The position numbers and the translations under genes were made by a program. 64,000 bases of DNA. Source: Mucilaginibacter flavidus (GTDB lineage Bacteria; Bacteroidota; Bacteroidia; Sphingobacteriales; Sphingobacteriaceae). The notes under the pieces are model-generated. The model worked only from the letters and a program-made list of their open reading frames with translations. It had not been told where the DNA came from and searched no databases. How positions within the stretch are numbered: position 1 is the stretch's first letter; each line of letters starts with the position of its first letter. Positions 25,590 through 34,986 of the stretch are shown here, piece after piece. The DNA lies in the NCBI RefSeq assembly GCF_024055575.1, contig NZ_JAMXOE010000012.1:62001-126000 (forward strand), read 5' to 3'.

Positions 25590-25826
25590 ATGATAACAGA
25601 TAATCAGGATCCGAAAACCAGGGAACAGGAAGAAGCCGATATGGATAATCCTACAAAACCTTTTGCGAATGCAAACGGTGAATACGCTGCCGAAATAAAC
25701 AAAGGCAACCCCGATGCAAAAACCTATAAGGGCGAAGGCGGCGATGAGCCGGAAGGCCCAAATTGGGGTTTAGACAGCAAAGATGCTGATGGCGATACCA
25801 GCCAGAATGCCGGTGTTTTTAAATAG
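25590..25826 (+). CDS. Small hydrophilic, acidic protein of unknown function
   Basis: 78 residues, acidic and disordered-looking (DNQDPKTREQEEADMDNPTK, GEGGDEPEGPNWGLDSKDAD). There is no membrane segment, signal peptide or Cys. The composition is like that of the preceding gene but there is no obvious sequence repeat between them. The ATG is preceded by an A-rich stretch (AATAAAAATAAAAGTT), a common translation-start context in this phylum. A general stress or desiccation role is only inference. Confidence 0.6.
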   Translation: MITDNQDPKTREQEEADMDNPTKPFANANGEYAAEINKGNPDAKTYKGEGGDEPEGPNWGLDSKDADGDTSQNAGVFK

Positions 25827-25997
25827 AAAAGCCAATCATTAATCGTGTCATCACAAGGCGCGACGTAGCAACTGTAGACGGTACAGGGTAGATAGTTATC
25901 CGCACCATTTACCGATTGCAGTTGCTTTTATTTTGCCACTTTAATTGGCATAAGGTCGCTCTTGCAATTTGTCTGTTAAATTGTATATCTTCATGGT

Positions 25998-26019
25998 GTA
26001 AACTGCATTCACAGTTTAC
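25998..26019. promoter_or_regulatory. Perfect dyad upstream of the tricorn-type protease
   Basis: GTAAACTG, a six-base spacer, then CAGTTTAC, an 8+8 palindrome 18 bases before the ATG. It could be an operator or an mRNA hairpin. No regulator gene is adjacent. Confidence 0.4.
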
Positions 26020-26036
26020 GTTAAAGCCTTGCCATC

Positions 26037-29000
26037 ATGAAGTCTCTCAATTTTCTCTTCAAAGTAGCTCTGTCTGCATTTTTAACTATTCCTTTTACTG
26101 CCTGGGCCATTGATACCAGGGACACCCGAATGCTCACGCAGCCGGCCATTAGCGGTAATCACGTTGCCTTTGTTTATGCAGAGGACCTTTGGATAGCCAA
26201 TACCGACGGTTCACAGCCAAAACGGCTTACTGTTGATGAGGGCGTTGAGTCGAGCCCGTATTTTTCGCCTGACGGCAAGTGGATCGCCTTTAGTGCGCAA
26301 TACGATGGCAATACCGATGTTTTTATTATCCCGGCAGAGGGCGGTGTTCCAAAGCGCCTTACCTGGCACCCGGGGCCCGATCAGGTACGCGGTTTTACGC
26401 CTGATGGGAAATCGGTACTTTTTGCATCCCAGCGTTCAACTTTTACAAACCGGTATGCCCAGCTCTACACAGTGCCGGTAAGCGGTGGCGCCGAAACCAA
26501 GCTCGAAATTCCCAACGCTTATCATGCAACCTTCTCGCCCGATGGTAAATGGATGGCCTATACGCCAATCCCTGATCTTTTTAAACAATGGAAGCACTAC
26601 CGTGGGGGAGCAATAACAAATATTATGCTTTTTTCATTTGCCGATAAATCGGTAGTAAAAATACCACAGCCCGTAGGTGGTTGTAATGATACCCAGCCTG
26701 TCTGGCTGGGCGGTAAGATATATTTTAGAAGCGACCGGAATGGCGAATTCAATCTCTTTAGCTATGATATTGCTTCAAAGGAAATCAAGCAACTAACTTC
26801 TTATACCGATTTTCCGATACTGTATGCCAGTGGCGGTGATGGGAAGTTGATATTTGAACAGTCCGGATATTTGCACGTCTTTGATCCGGCGAATGGAAAA
26901 GCCGGCAAATTAACCATAGGCATAGCTGCCGACCTGCTGGAACTAAGGCAACGTTATGTTAAAAATGCCGGTTATATCCGCTCCGCCGATCTTTCTCCGT
27001 CGGGCTCGCGCGTGGCTTTTGATTACAGGGGCGACATTATTACTGTGCCTGCGGACAAAGGCGATTATCATAATCTGACTCAAACCACGGGTGCGCATGA
27101 AAAATTTCCGGCCTGGTCGCCTGATGGAAAATCTATCGCGTATTTTTCAGATGCTATGGGCGAATACCAATTGTATATCAGGCAACAGGACGGCAAAGCC
27201 GAACCGCGCGTAATTAAATTGGATGGCGCCGGGTTTTACTCAAGTATTAAGTGGTCGCCTGACAGTAAAAAGCTGAACTTTACCGACAACAGCCGAAGCC
27301 TGTATTTGCTGGATGTGGCATCCGGCGCCATTATCAAAGTTGATTCTGATGAATTATATACGCCGGGTCCATTTCGTGATATGTCAGCAAACTGGTCGCC
27401 CGATAGCAAATGGATCGCTTATGATAAAATTACCGCCACACAATTTAAACGATCATATATTTACTCCCTGGCACAACAAAAATCCTTCCCGGTTACAGAC
27501 GGTTTAAGCGATGCTTCAGAACCTACGTTCGACAGGGCGGGCAAATTCCTTTACTTTTTTTCATCAACAGACGCCGGGCCGGTGATCAACTGGTTCGATC
27601 AGTCAAATATAGATTTTCATAAAACTGCTTCTATTTACCTGGTTACGCTGCAAAAAGAAACTGTTTCGCCCTTTGCGAAGGAGAATGACGAAGAAACAGC
27701 AAAGGCTGAGGACAAAAAAGAAACAAAACCGGATGATAAAAACACTAAGCCCGCTACTGAGAACAAAGACATCAGGATTGACTGGGAGGGCCTTCAAAAC
27801 AGGATCGTTGATCTCCCGGTTAAGGCCGGCAATTATTCGCAGCTATCTGTTGATAATAGTGGTAATGTATTGTATGTGAGCTACCCGGATGACGGGGCGG
27901 GCACCCTGCATAAATTTGATTTCAAGAAGCGTAGTGATAGCGAGGTTTTGGAACTAAATGGGTATGGGCTAAGCGCCGATGGAAAAAAAATGCTCTATAG
28001 TAAGGACAATACCTATTTTGTAGCTGCCGCCGGTGAAAAGCCTGAGCCCGGAAAGGGGATGGTTAACATGAGCGATGTGCAGGTAAAAATAGACCCTCCA
28101 GCCGAATGGGCAAACATGTTTGATGAAGCCTGGCGCGTTAACCGCGATTATTTTTACGATCCCGGGATGCATGGCGTCAACTGGCTGGCCATCAAAAAGA
28201 AATATGCGGTTTTTTTACCCGATCTGTCCTGTCGTAGCGACTTGAATAGTGTGTTTCAGTGGATGTTTAGCGAACTGTCTGTGGGGCACCACTTTATAAC
28301 AAATGGCGGCGACCGGATGTTCACGTCAAAGCCTGTAAGCGGCGGTTTGCTTGGCGCGGATTATATCGTTATGAATGATAAATACCAGTTTAAAAAGATT
28401 TACGGCGGCCTTAACTGGAACCCTAATATGCGCTCGCCGCTTACCGAGCCGGGCGTAAATATAAAAGCAGGTGAATACTTATTAGCGGTAAATGGGGTAG
28501 AGGTTAAGGGAACTGAAAATATTTACAGCTATTTTGAAAATACTGCCGGCAAGATAGTAGAGCTGACTGTGGGGCCTAATCCCAATAATTCAGCATCGCG
28601 GGTAGTTAAAGTAGTGCCGGTTGATAACGAATATGCACTTCGCAACCGCGACTGGGTAGAAGGTAACCTGCGTAAAGTTACCGAAGCAACCAACGGACAG
28701 GTAGCCTATGTTTATGTGCCTAACACCGCGAATGAGGGACATGATTATTTTAAACGGTATTTTTATCCGCAGGCAAACCGCAAAGCCATTATTGTTGATG
28801 AACGCTTTAACGGCGGCGGCAGCCTGGCCGATTATTACATTAACCTGTTATTAAACCCCTACCAGGCTAACTGGCACATGCGGTATGGTTTGGATCTGAA
28901 ATCGCCTACGGCATCCATACAAGGGCCAAAAGTGATGATAACCGACGAAACAGCCGGCTCGGGTGGTGATATGCTGCCGTGGATGTTCCGCAAGTTTAAG

Positions 29001-29300
29001 GTAGGTACGCTGGTTGGCAAACGTACCTGGGGCGGTCTTGTCGGTATTTTGGGTTTTCCTGAATTTATTGACGGAGGCACTGTTACTGCGCCTAACGTAG
29101 GTATATGGACCAAGGACGGTTTTATAGTTGAAAACGTTGGCGTCGCCCCTGACATCGAAGTGGAGCAAACTCCGGCTGATGTTATTGCAGGCAGAGACCC
29201 GCAATTAGAAAAAGCTATTGAGGTTGCGTTAAAACAACTGAAAGACAACCCGCAGGTTGACCCGGTGAGACCACCATTCCCGGTAAAAATTAAAAATTAA
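26037..29300 (+). CDS. Tricorn-type protease (S41 family), periplasmic
   Basis: 1087 residues. A signal peptide (about 1-24) is followed by two WD/TolB-like beta-propeller regions (about 30-330 and 340-680, with SPDGKWIAFSAQYDGNTDVF-type repeats). A charged Lys/Glu/Thr/Pro-rich linker lies near 545-580. The C1 region has GHHF at 750-753, supplying a catalytic His, then a PDZ-like domain (about 770-850). The S41 core has ETAGSGGDMLPW with nucleophile Ser975. In archaeal tricorn the propellers gate peptide entry. The bacterial forms are thought to degrade peptides, here in the periplasm. Confidence 0.88.
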   Translation: MKSLNFLFKVALSAFLTIPFTAWAIDTRDTRMLTQPAISGNHVAFVYAEDLWIANTDGSQPKRLTVDEGVESSPYFSPDGKWIAFSAQYDGNTDVFIIPAEGGVPKRLTWHPGPDQVRGFTPDGKSVLFASQRSTFTNRYAQLYTVPVSGGAETKLEIPNAYHATFSPDGKWMAYTPIPDLFKQWKHYRGGAITNIMLFSFADKSVVKIPQPVGGCNDTQPVWLGGKIYFRSDRNGEFNLFSYDIASKEIKQLTSYTDFPILYASGGDGKLIFEQSGYLHVFDPANGKAGKLTIGIAADLLELRQRYVKNAGYIRSADLSPSGSRVAFDYRGDIITVPADKGDYHNLTQTTGAHEKFPAWSPDGKSIAYFSDAMGEYQLYIRQQDGKAEPRVIKLDGAGFYSSIKWSPDSKKLNFTDNSRSLYLLDVASGAIIKVDSDELYTPGPFRDMSANWSPDSKWIAYDKITATQFKRSYIYSLAQQKSFPVTDGLSDASEPTFDRAGKFLYFFSSTDAGPVINWFDQSNIDFHKTASIYLVTLQKETVSPFAKENDEETAKAEDKKETKPDDKNTKPATENKDIRIDWEGLQNRIVDLPVKAGNYSQLSVDNSGNVLYVSYPDDGAGTLHKFDFKKRSDSEVLELNGYGLSADGKKMLYSKDNTYFVAAAGEKPEPGKGMVNMSDVQVKIDPPAEWANMFDEAWRVNRDYFYDPGMHGVNWLAIKKKYAVFLPDLSCRSDLNSVFQWMFSELSVGHHFITNGGDRMFTSKPVSGGLLGADYIVMNDKYQFKKIYGGLNWNPNMRSPLTEPGVNIKAGEYLLAVNGVEVKGTENIYSYFENTAGKIVELTVGPNPNNSASRVVKVVPVDNEYALRNRDWVEGNLRKVTEATNGQVAYVYVPNTANEGHDYFKRYFYPQANRKAIIVDERFNGGGSLADYYINLLLNPYQANWHMRYGLDLKSPTASIQGPKVMITDETAGSGGDMLPWMFRKFKVGTLVGKRTWGGLVGILGFPEFIDGGTVTAPNVGIWTKDGFIVENVGVAPDIEVEQTPADVIAGRDPQLEKAIEVALKQLKDNPQVDPVRPPFPVKIKN

Positions 29301-29318
29301 AATCGGCGTTGTGTCAAA

Positions 29319-29355
29319 ACAAAACAGGCCCCAACTAACATCGGGGCCTGTTTTA
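29319..29355. terminator. Bidirectional terminator between the protease gene and accD
   Basis: AAAACAGGCCCC and GGGGCCTGTTTT form a 12-bp GC-rich stem with T runs on both strands. It serves the convergent protease (+) and accD (-) genes. Confidence 0.85.
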
Positions 29356-29377
29356 TTATATGTTGAAAGCTTTTAGC

Positions 29378-30223
29378 TCAATTGCTCATCATCTTCATAA
29401 ACGAAGACAACTTATCTTTCATTTCCCTGCGGTCGACAATAAAGTCAAGAAATCCGTGTTCCTGCACAAATTCAGCAGTCTGGAAACCTTTTGGCAAATC
29501 TTTTTTAATAGTTTCCTTTATTACGCGCGGACCGGCAAAGCCAATCAGTGAACCAGGTTCGGCAATGTTAATATCGCCCAGCATGGCGTACGATGCGGTA
29601 ACACCGCCTGTAGTTGGGTCAGTTAACAAAGATATATAAGGGATTTTAGCCTGTGACAGTAACGCAAGCTTTGCAGATGTTTTAGCCATCTGCATTAGTG
29701 AAAATGCAGCTTCCATCATCCTTGCACCGCCCGATTTCGAAATCATCAGGAACGGAATTTTATGTTCGATGCTATAATCGATAGAGCGGGCAATTTTTTC
29801 ACCTACAACCGAGCCCATCGAGCCACCTATGAAGTTAAAATCCATACAGGCAATAACCAGTGGCTGATCGCCCATTTTACCCATACCGGCACGTATGGCG
29901 TCTTTTAACCCCGTCTTAGCGCGGGTCTCTTTCAACCTGTCGGTATATTTTTTAGTGTCCTCGAAGTGCAGCGGGTCGCCCGATACCAGGTCGGGGAACA
30001 ATTCAGTAAACTCGTTATTGTCAAAAAGTATGGAGAAGTATTCTTTTGAACCTATGCGCAGGTGATAACCGCAGTAGTGACAAACATATTGGTTTTCAAC
30101 CTGTTCGGAGTAGTGGAGGGGCTTTTTACATTGGGGGCATTTGTTCCAGATTCCATCGGGGGTTTCCTTCTTTTCCTCAGTGGTCGTAATTATCCCTTTG
30201 ATTTCACGTTTAAACCAGGCCAT
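29378..30223 (-). CDS. accD: Acetyl-CoA carboxylase carboxyltransferase subunit beta
   Basis: 281 residues from MAWFKREIKGI (ATG 30223-30221); the longer frame adds seven unlikely residues. The N-terminal zinc ribbon is CPQC near residue 29 and CHYCG near 48. The crotonase-like carboxyltransferase fold follows (GGSMGSVVGEK, ISKSGGARMMEA, DPTTGGVTASYAMLGD, GFAGPRVI). With AccA it transfers CO2 from carboxybiotin to acetyl-CoA in fatty-acid synthesis. accA is not in the window. Confidence 0.95.
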   Translation of the reverse strand: MAWFKREIKGIITTTEEKKETPDGIWNKCPQCKKPLHYSEQVENQYVCHYCGYHLRIGSKEYFSILFDNNEFTELFPDLVSGDPLHFEDTKKYTDRLKETRAKTGLKDAIRAGMGKMGDQPLVIACMDFNFIGGSMGSVVGEKIARSIDYSIEHKIPFLMISKSGGARMMEAAFSLMQMAKTSAKLALLSQAKIPYISLLTDPTTGGVTASYAMLGDINIAEPGSLIGFAGPRVIKETIKKDLPKGFQTAEFVQEHGFLDFIVDRREMKDKLSSFMKMMSN

Positions 30224-30604
30224 ATCTATATCTAACTCTTTCAATTGACTGCAAAGTAACGAAATATTTTTTGAGATATGAGGGGTTAGATTTGAGATAT
30301 GAGATTTGAGACGTGATATTTAAGATTAGCCAAAAAAACCTGTTAATACGCTGTTTTGGTTAATTGCTTGATAATTAAGAATTTGCCGATAATTTTTACC
30401 GAATTAGGTTAACACTGTTAACACCCTTTCGCAATCCTGTAATGGGCGGTCCCATTGCCAAAATCAAAATTTAATTAGCCTTTAAATAGCTGTTTTTGAC
30501 AGATATATAATTAACAACTGTTTATTCAAAAAAATGCAAAATATTCCATTTGTTTTGTAGACTATTATCTAAAAGCCTAACTTCGAGGCCCAATTAAAAG
30601 TTAA
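30224..30604. promoter_or_regulatory. Divergent accD/aldolase intergenic region
   Basis: 381 bases without a gene. It holds a -7-like TTACTTTG for accD (30258-30251, minus strand) and a G-rich array of TTTGAGATATGA-type words (30270-30320). A 15-bp palindrome GTTAACACTGTTAAC lies at 30408-30422, and a six-bp hairpin AATGGG-CGGT-CCCATT at 30442-30457. The last two are candidate control sites for the aldolase gene; no known riboswitch is recognised. Confidence 0.45.
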
Positions 30605-31684
30605 ATGGATTTAAAAAATTACAAGGGCGTATTGCACGGAGACCAGGTGCAGGAGCTATTTGAAGCCGCCAAAAAACACCAATTTGCGTTACCCGCTGTA
30701 AACGTAATCGGCACCAACACTATTAACGCTGTTATGGAAACAGCTAAAGCCGTAAACTCGCCGGTTATTATCCAGTTGTCGAACGGCGGGGCGCAGTTTT
30801 ATGCGGGTAAATCGCTTGATAACTCGAAGTTGCAGGCCTGTATTCTCGGCGCTGTATCTGCTGCAAAGCACGTGCATTTATTAGCAGAGCATTACGGAAT
30901 TGCTGTAATATTGCATACCGACCATGCCGCCATGAAATTTTTACCATGGATAGATGGATTGTTGGACCACGGCGAGAAGTTTTTTGCTGAGACCGGTACA
31001 CCGCTTTTCTCATCGCACATGTTGGATTTATCTGAAGAACCTTTACACGAAAATATCGAGATATCTGCCAAATACCTTGCCCGCATGGCAAAAATGGGTA
31101 TGACACTTGAGATTGAGCTTGGCGTAACCGGTGGGGAAGAAGACGGCGTTGACAACTCTGATGTTGACAGCTCACGTTTATATACCCAGCCTGAGGACGT
31201 TGCTTACTCTTACGAAGAACTATCGAAGGTTAGTCCGCGTTTTACCGTTGCAGCCGCTTTCGGTAACGTGCACGGCGTTTATAAACCAGGTAACGTTAAA
31301 TTACAGCCGGTAATTTTGCACAACTCGCAGGAGTATGTTAAAAAACAATTCAATTTATCAGCAGAAAAACCTATCAACTTTGTATTCCATGGTGGTTCAG
31401 GCTCGAGCCAGGAAGAAATAAGGGAAGCAATTTCATACGGTGCCATTAAAATGAATATAGATACCGATATGCAATGGGCATATTGGGAAGGCATAAAAGA
31501 CTACTACAAATCAAAAGAAGGATACCTGCAAAGCCAGATTGGCAGCCCGGATGGTGAAGATTCGCCAAACAAAAAATACTACGACCCGCGCGTATGGTTA
31601 CGCAAAGGGGAAGAAAGCTTCGTTAAGAGGCTTACTGAGGCGTTCGGCGATTTGAATTGCGTCGACGTGAATAGCAAATTGTAA
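30605..31684 (+). CDS. fbaA: Fructose-bisphosphate aldolase, class II
   Basis: 359 residues, the class II A length. A zinc-dependent aldolase splitting fructose-1,6-bisphosphate in glycolysis and gluconeogenesis. Zinc and catalytic residues lie in ILHTDHAA (about 100-107), ELGVTGGEEDGVD (about 177-189), AAFGNVHGVY (about 219-228) and VFHGGSGSS (about 262-270). MNIDTDMQWA is the class IIA substrate strand. It is monocistronic with its own terminator downstream. Confidence 0.94.
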   Translation: MDLKNYKGVLHGDQVQELFEAAKKHQFALPAVNVIGTNTINAVMETAKAVNSPVIIQLSNGGAQFYAGKSLDNSKLQACILGAVSAAKHVHLLAEHYGIAVILHTDHAAMKFLPWIDGLLDHGEKFFAETGTPLFSSHMLDLSEEPLHENIEISAKYLARMAKMGMTLEIELGVTGGEEDGVDNSDVDSSRLYTQPEDVAYSYEELSKVSPRFTVAAAFGNVHGVYKPGNVKLQPVILHNSQEYVKKQFNLSAEKPINFVFHGGSGSSQEEIREAISYGAIKMNIDTDMQWAYWEGIKDYYKSKEGYLQSQIGSPDGEDSPNKKYYDPRVWLRKGEESFVKRLTEAFGDLNCVDVNSKL

Positions 31685-31761
31685 ATACTTGTAGAGACGC
31701 GATACTTGCGTCTTTGAATACAATTACAAATAGAGACACAGATATTGTTTTTCTACTGTAT

Positions 31762-31804
31762 AAAAAAGCGATAATGTCCACAAAACATTGTCGCTTTTTT
31801 TTGT
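31762..31804 (+). terminator. Terminator after fbaA
   Basis: AAAAAGCGATAATGT and ACATTGTCGCTTTTTT pair with a stem of about 14 bp and a T run, 80 bases after the aldolase stop. Confidence 0.85.
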
Positions 31805-31825
31805 TTTGTATCAAAACAGAACATC

Positions 31826-32323
31826 ATGGCCAAAAAAAAGAATTTCTTCGAACGCTTTGCCAACTGGGCAACTAATGCCACCGGCAGTTCGGCTGCATTT
31901 ATTATCGCGGCAAGCATTATATTAATATGGATTATTACCGGCCCGGTATTTCAGTATTCAAATACCTGGCAGTTGATAATTAATACCGGTACCACAATTA
32001 TTACCTTTTTAATGGTGTTTTTAATTCAGAAATCACAGAACAAAGACTCAAAAGCCATACACCTTAAATTAAATGAACTGATAGCCTCGCACCAGGGTAC
32101 AAGTAATCGTATGGTAAATATTGAAGACCTTAACGAAATTGAATTGGACCAATTGCATAAATTTTATGTACGATTAGCTACATTAGCAGAAAAAGAAAGT
32201 GACCTTACCTGCACGCATTCAATTGATGCGGCTGAAGAAAACAATAGTAATAAGCTGAATAGTGTTAAGCAACGAAAATCGTACAAAAATGCAGGCAACC
32301 ATAACAGCAAGCAAAGTAACTGA
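31826..32323 (+). CDS. Low-affinity iron permease family membrane protein
   Basis: 165 residues. Two transmembrane helices (about 18-40 and 48-68) are separated by a short loop with the family pattern FANWATNATGSSAAF and WIITGPVFQYSNTWQLIINTGTTIITFLMVFLIQKSQNKD shortened to fit; the LNELI and IEDLNEIELDQL segments follow. This matches the Iron_permease (PF04120) family of small bacterial proteins, whose iron transport role is poorly supported. The C-terminal 40 residues are polar and lie over the start of the next gene. Confidence 0.75.
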   Translation: MAKKKNFFERFANWATNATGSSAAFIIAASIILIWIITGPVFQYSNTWQLIINTGTTIITFLMVFLIQKSQNKDSKAIHLKLNELIASHQGTSNRMVNIEDLNEIELDQLHKFYVRLATLAEKESDLTCTHSIDAAEENNSNKLNSVKQRKSYKNAGNHNSKQSN

Positions 32324-32717
32324 CCCGAAAGACCTTGAAATAGTATTTGCCATTCGCCGCGAGGTGTTTGTTGGCGAACAAAACTGCCCGCCCGAACTGG
32401 AGTGGGAATTTGAAGATGAATCCACTCATTTTTTAGCAAAAGTAAATGGCGAACCTGCCGGCGCATCCCGCTGGCGTAAAACCGATAAAGGCTATAAGCT
32501 GGAACGCTTTGCAGTGCTCCAAAAATTCCGAGGCTTCGGGGTAGGGCAGGAACTTGTTAAAACAGTTTTGGCTGATTTGCCCGCAGATGCTACCTATATT
32601 TACCTGCACGCCCAAATACAAGCGGTAAGCTTATATGAAAAATTTGGTTTTGAAAAGATAGGGCCGGAGTTCGAAGAAGCGGGGATAAGGCATTATAAGA
32701 TGGTGAGGAAACACTAA
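32289..32717 (+). CDS. GNAT family N-acetyltransferase
   Basis: 142 residues from MQATITASKVTDPKDLEIVF (ATG 32289-32291). It overlaps the previous gene by 35 bases in another frame. The GNAT core has FAIRREVFVGEQNCP (motif C/D), then LERFAVLQKFRGFGVGQELV, the acetyl-CoA pyrophosphate loop (R-G-F-G-V-G), and SLYEKFGFEKIG (motif B). It resembles the ElaA/YjcF group. The acceptor substrate is unknown. Confidence 0.85.
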   Translation: MQATITASKVTDPKDLEIVFAIRREVFVGEQNCPPELEWEFEDESTHFLAKVNGEPAGASRWRKTDKGYKLERFAVLQKFRGFGVGQELVKTVLADLPADATYIYLHAQIQAVSLYEKFGFEKIGPEFEEAGIRHYKMVRKH

Positions 32718-32727
32718 ACCTCTTTTG

Positions 32728-33588
32728 TTAAATAAAAATGTTTCCCGCATATTCCATCGCCTCCCTGAATTTACCCATATCGAGCCCTGTAGGCTCATTT
32801 TGCGCCTGGAGGTAGCCAATTAAGTTTTCGGTAGCAATGTTACCTGTGAGGTCATCTGCGGCCATGGGGCAGCCGCCGTAGCCTTTTATCGTGGTGTCAA
32901 ACATTCTACAACCGGCTTTATATGCCGCAGTAATTTTCTCCGACCAAGTATTTGGTGTTGAATGCAGGTGCAGGCCAAACGTTATGTTGATAAACCTCTC
33001 ACTTAAGGCCTTAAATACCGTTGAAATCTGTTCTGATGAAGCGATGCCAATTGTATCAGCTATATAAATATCAAAAATCCCAGCCGATATAATATTGTCC
33101 ACTTCTGCCACCAAAAGGTCGATATTCCACGGATCCCCGTACGGATTTCCGAACCCCATTGACATATAAGCACGAACCTTTTTGTTATTTCTTTCGCACA
33201 AATCGTAAATGTTTTCCAAAGTTTCGAAAGATTTTGCTATTCCCGAATTTGTGTTTCTTTGTTGAAATGTTTCGGAAATTGAATAGGGAAAGCCCAGGTA
33301 GGTAATTTCAGGATGCTTTACTGCATCTTCGGCACCCCTGTAATTGGCTATAATGGCTAATAGCTTTGACCTGTTGGTGCTTAAATCAAGTTTAGCTAAC
33401 AATTCTGCTGTATCGCGCATTTGCGGTATGGCTTTTGGCGATACGAAGCTGCCGAAGTCAATTGTATCAAACCCAACCTGGAGCAGTAAGTTAATATAGG
33501 TTGCTTTTTTATCGGTTGGGATAAAGTCATGCAGGCCCTGCATAGCGTCACGAGGACATTCGGTTATTTTTACGGGGGAATTTGTCAA
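32728..33588 (-). CDS. Hydroxymethylglutaryl-CoA lyase
   Basis: 286 residues. A DRE-TIM metallolyase that cleaves HMG-CoA to acetyl-CoA and acetoacetate, the last step of leucine breakdown. The opening VKITECPRDAMQGL is the DRE-type metal motif (R-D). The His-x-His metal ligands are in FGLHLHSTPN (about 200), and the catalytic Cys is in GYGGCPMAADDLTGN (about 238). It lies two bases after the stop of the upstream NDH-2 gene and convergent to the GNAT gene with a 10-base gap. Confidence 0.85.
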   Translation of the reverse strand: MTNSPVKITECPRDAMQGLHDFIPTDKKATYINLLLQVGFDTIDFGSFVSPKAIPQMRDTAELLAKLDLSTNRSKLLAIIANYRGAEDAVKHPEITYLGFPYSISETFQQRNTNSGIAKSFETLENIYDLCERNNKKVRAYMSMGFGNPYGDPWNIDLLVAEVDNIISAGIFDIYIADTIGIASSEQISTVFKALSERFINITFGLHLHSTPNTWSEKITAAYKAGCRMFDTTIKGYGGCPMAADDLTGNIATENLIGYLQAQNEPTGLDMGKFREAMEYAGNIFI

Positions 33589-33590
33589 GG

Positions 33591-34904
33591 TTAGTCAGGT
33601 TTTGATACTTGTTTGTGTTTATTGGCCAGCGACTCTCCCCTGAACTGGCGGATAATCAGCCTGCTGCCGCCGTTAAAGCTAATGTAGCTGCCAATCCAGT
33701 TAACAAATACAATTACTTTATTGCGGAAGCCTAACAGCGAAATCAAATGTACAAACATCCAAACCAACCAGGCAAAAAATCCCTGGAATTTTATCTTGCC
33801 TAAATCGGCTACTGCTTTGTTGCGGCCAATGGTAGCCAGCGAGCCTTTGTCGTTATACTTAAAAGTTTCGGTTGGCTCGCCGTTAATGGTTTGCATAATC
33901 GTTTTGGCAACAAACTTACCCATTTGAATAGCCACCTGCGCTACACCGGGATGGCCTTTCGGCGTATCGTCTGTTATCATGGCAGCTACATCGCCTATAG
34001 CAAAAATGTTTTGCGTGCCGGCTACGCGGCAGCTGCTATCCACTCTGATCCTGTTTCCCCGTTCTATAATGTCTTTATTAATGCCCGCCGGTACCTCGCC
34101 CATAACCCCGGCCGACCATATTACATTTTTGGTTCGAATGGTTTTGCCTCCTTCAAATTTTATCTCGTCGCCGTCGTAGCTTTCAACTTTTACATTCAGC
34201 AGCACTTCAACCCCCATGTGAGTTAAGAACTGGCGCGCTTTTTTTGATGCTTCATCCGAAAAAGGGCCGAGGACCTTTGGCATAAAATCGACGAGATAAA
34301 CCTTCATGTCCTCTTTTTTCAATTCGGGATAATCTTTACAAAGGATATGGTTGCGTATTTCGGCCAGTGCGCCGGCAAGCTCAACGCCGGTAGGACCGGC
34401 GCCCACCAATACAAAGGTCAAAAGCGGCTCCTTTTCAGTCTTTGTGGCCAGCAAAGTGCCTTCTTCCAGGTTTTGCAATATCAGGTAGCGAAGGTTCAAC
34501 GCTTCGGGTATTGATTTCATTGGCATCGCAAACTTTTCGATATCCTTATTACCGAAAAAGTTGGTGGTTGAGCCGGTAGCTATTACCAGGTAATCGTAGT
34601 CAATTTCGCCAATAGAAGTTTCAATAGTATTTTTTTCGGGATTTACTTTCGATACCTCGGCTATACTAAAACGAAAGTTTTTTTGCCCGGAGAAATTTTT
34701 GCGCAACGAAAAAGCAATTGATTCAGCCTCTAAACTACCGGTCGCCACCTGGTACAGCAGCGGTTGAAAGGTGTGGTAATTATGCTTATCCAGCATTAAT
34801 ACTTCCACCGGTTTATCTTCAAGATTACCGGCAACCTGCAAGCCGCCAAAACCGCCGCCTACAATTACTACTTTCGGAAATTTTGCTTTATCCTTTGTGT
34901 CCAT
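33591..34904 (-). CDS. ndh: Type II NADH:quinone oxidoreductase
   Basis: 437 residues. A single-subunit, non-proton-pumping respiratory NADH dehydrogenase at the inner membrane face. The FAD Rossmann motif is VIVGGGFGGLQVA (about 12-24), the NAD-binding motif FVLVGAGPTGVELAGALAE (about 164-182), and the second FAD contact NIFAIGDVA (about 300). A hydrophobic C-terminal part (FFAWLVWMFVHLISLLGF) is the membrane anchor typical of NDH-2. It forms a two-gene unit with the HMG-CoA lyase. Confidence 0.9.
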   Translation of the reverse strand: MDTKDKAKFPKVVIVGGGFGGLQVAGNLEDKPVEVLMLDKHNYHTFQPLLYQVATGSLEAESIAFSLRKNFSGQKNFRFSIAEVSKVNPEKNTIETSIGEIDYDYLVIATGSTTNFFGNKDIEKFAMPMKSIPEALNLRYLILQNLEEGTLLATKTEKEPLLTFVLVGAGPTGVELAGALAEIRNHILCKDYPELKKEDMKVYLVDFMPKVLGPFSDEASKKARQFLTHMGVEVLLNVKVESYDGDEIKFEGGKTIRTKNVIWSAGVMGEVPAGINKDIIERGNRIRVDSSCRVAGTQNIFAIGDVAAMITDDTPKGHPGVAQVAIQMGKFVAKTIMQTINGEPTETFKYNDKGSLATIGRNKAVADLGKIKFQGFFAWLVWMFVHLISLLGFRNKVIVFVNWIGSYISFNGGSRLIIRQFRGESLANKHKQVSKPD

Positions 34905-34935
34905 AACGAAACTGCTTTTAACTTTTAATGAAACA

Positions 34936-34967
34936 AAAAAGGCCCCAAATGTTCTTTGGGGCCTTTT
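34936..34967 (-). terminator. Terminator of secDF
   Basis: AAAAGGCCCCAAA and TTTGGGGCCTTTT form a 13-bp stem with a five-base loop. On the minus strand it is followed by TTTTTTG, 20 bases after the secDF stop. Confidence 0.88.
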
Positions 34968-34986
34968 GAATATTTGTGAATTTTAC

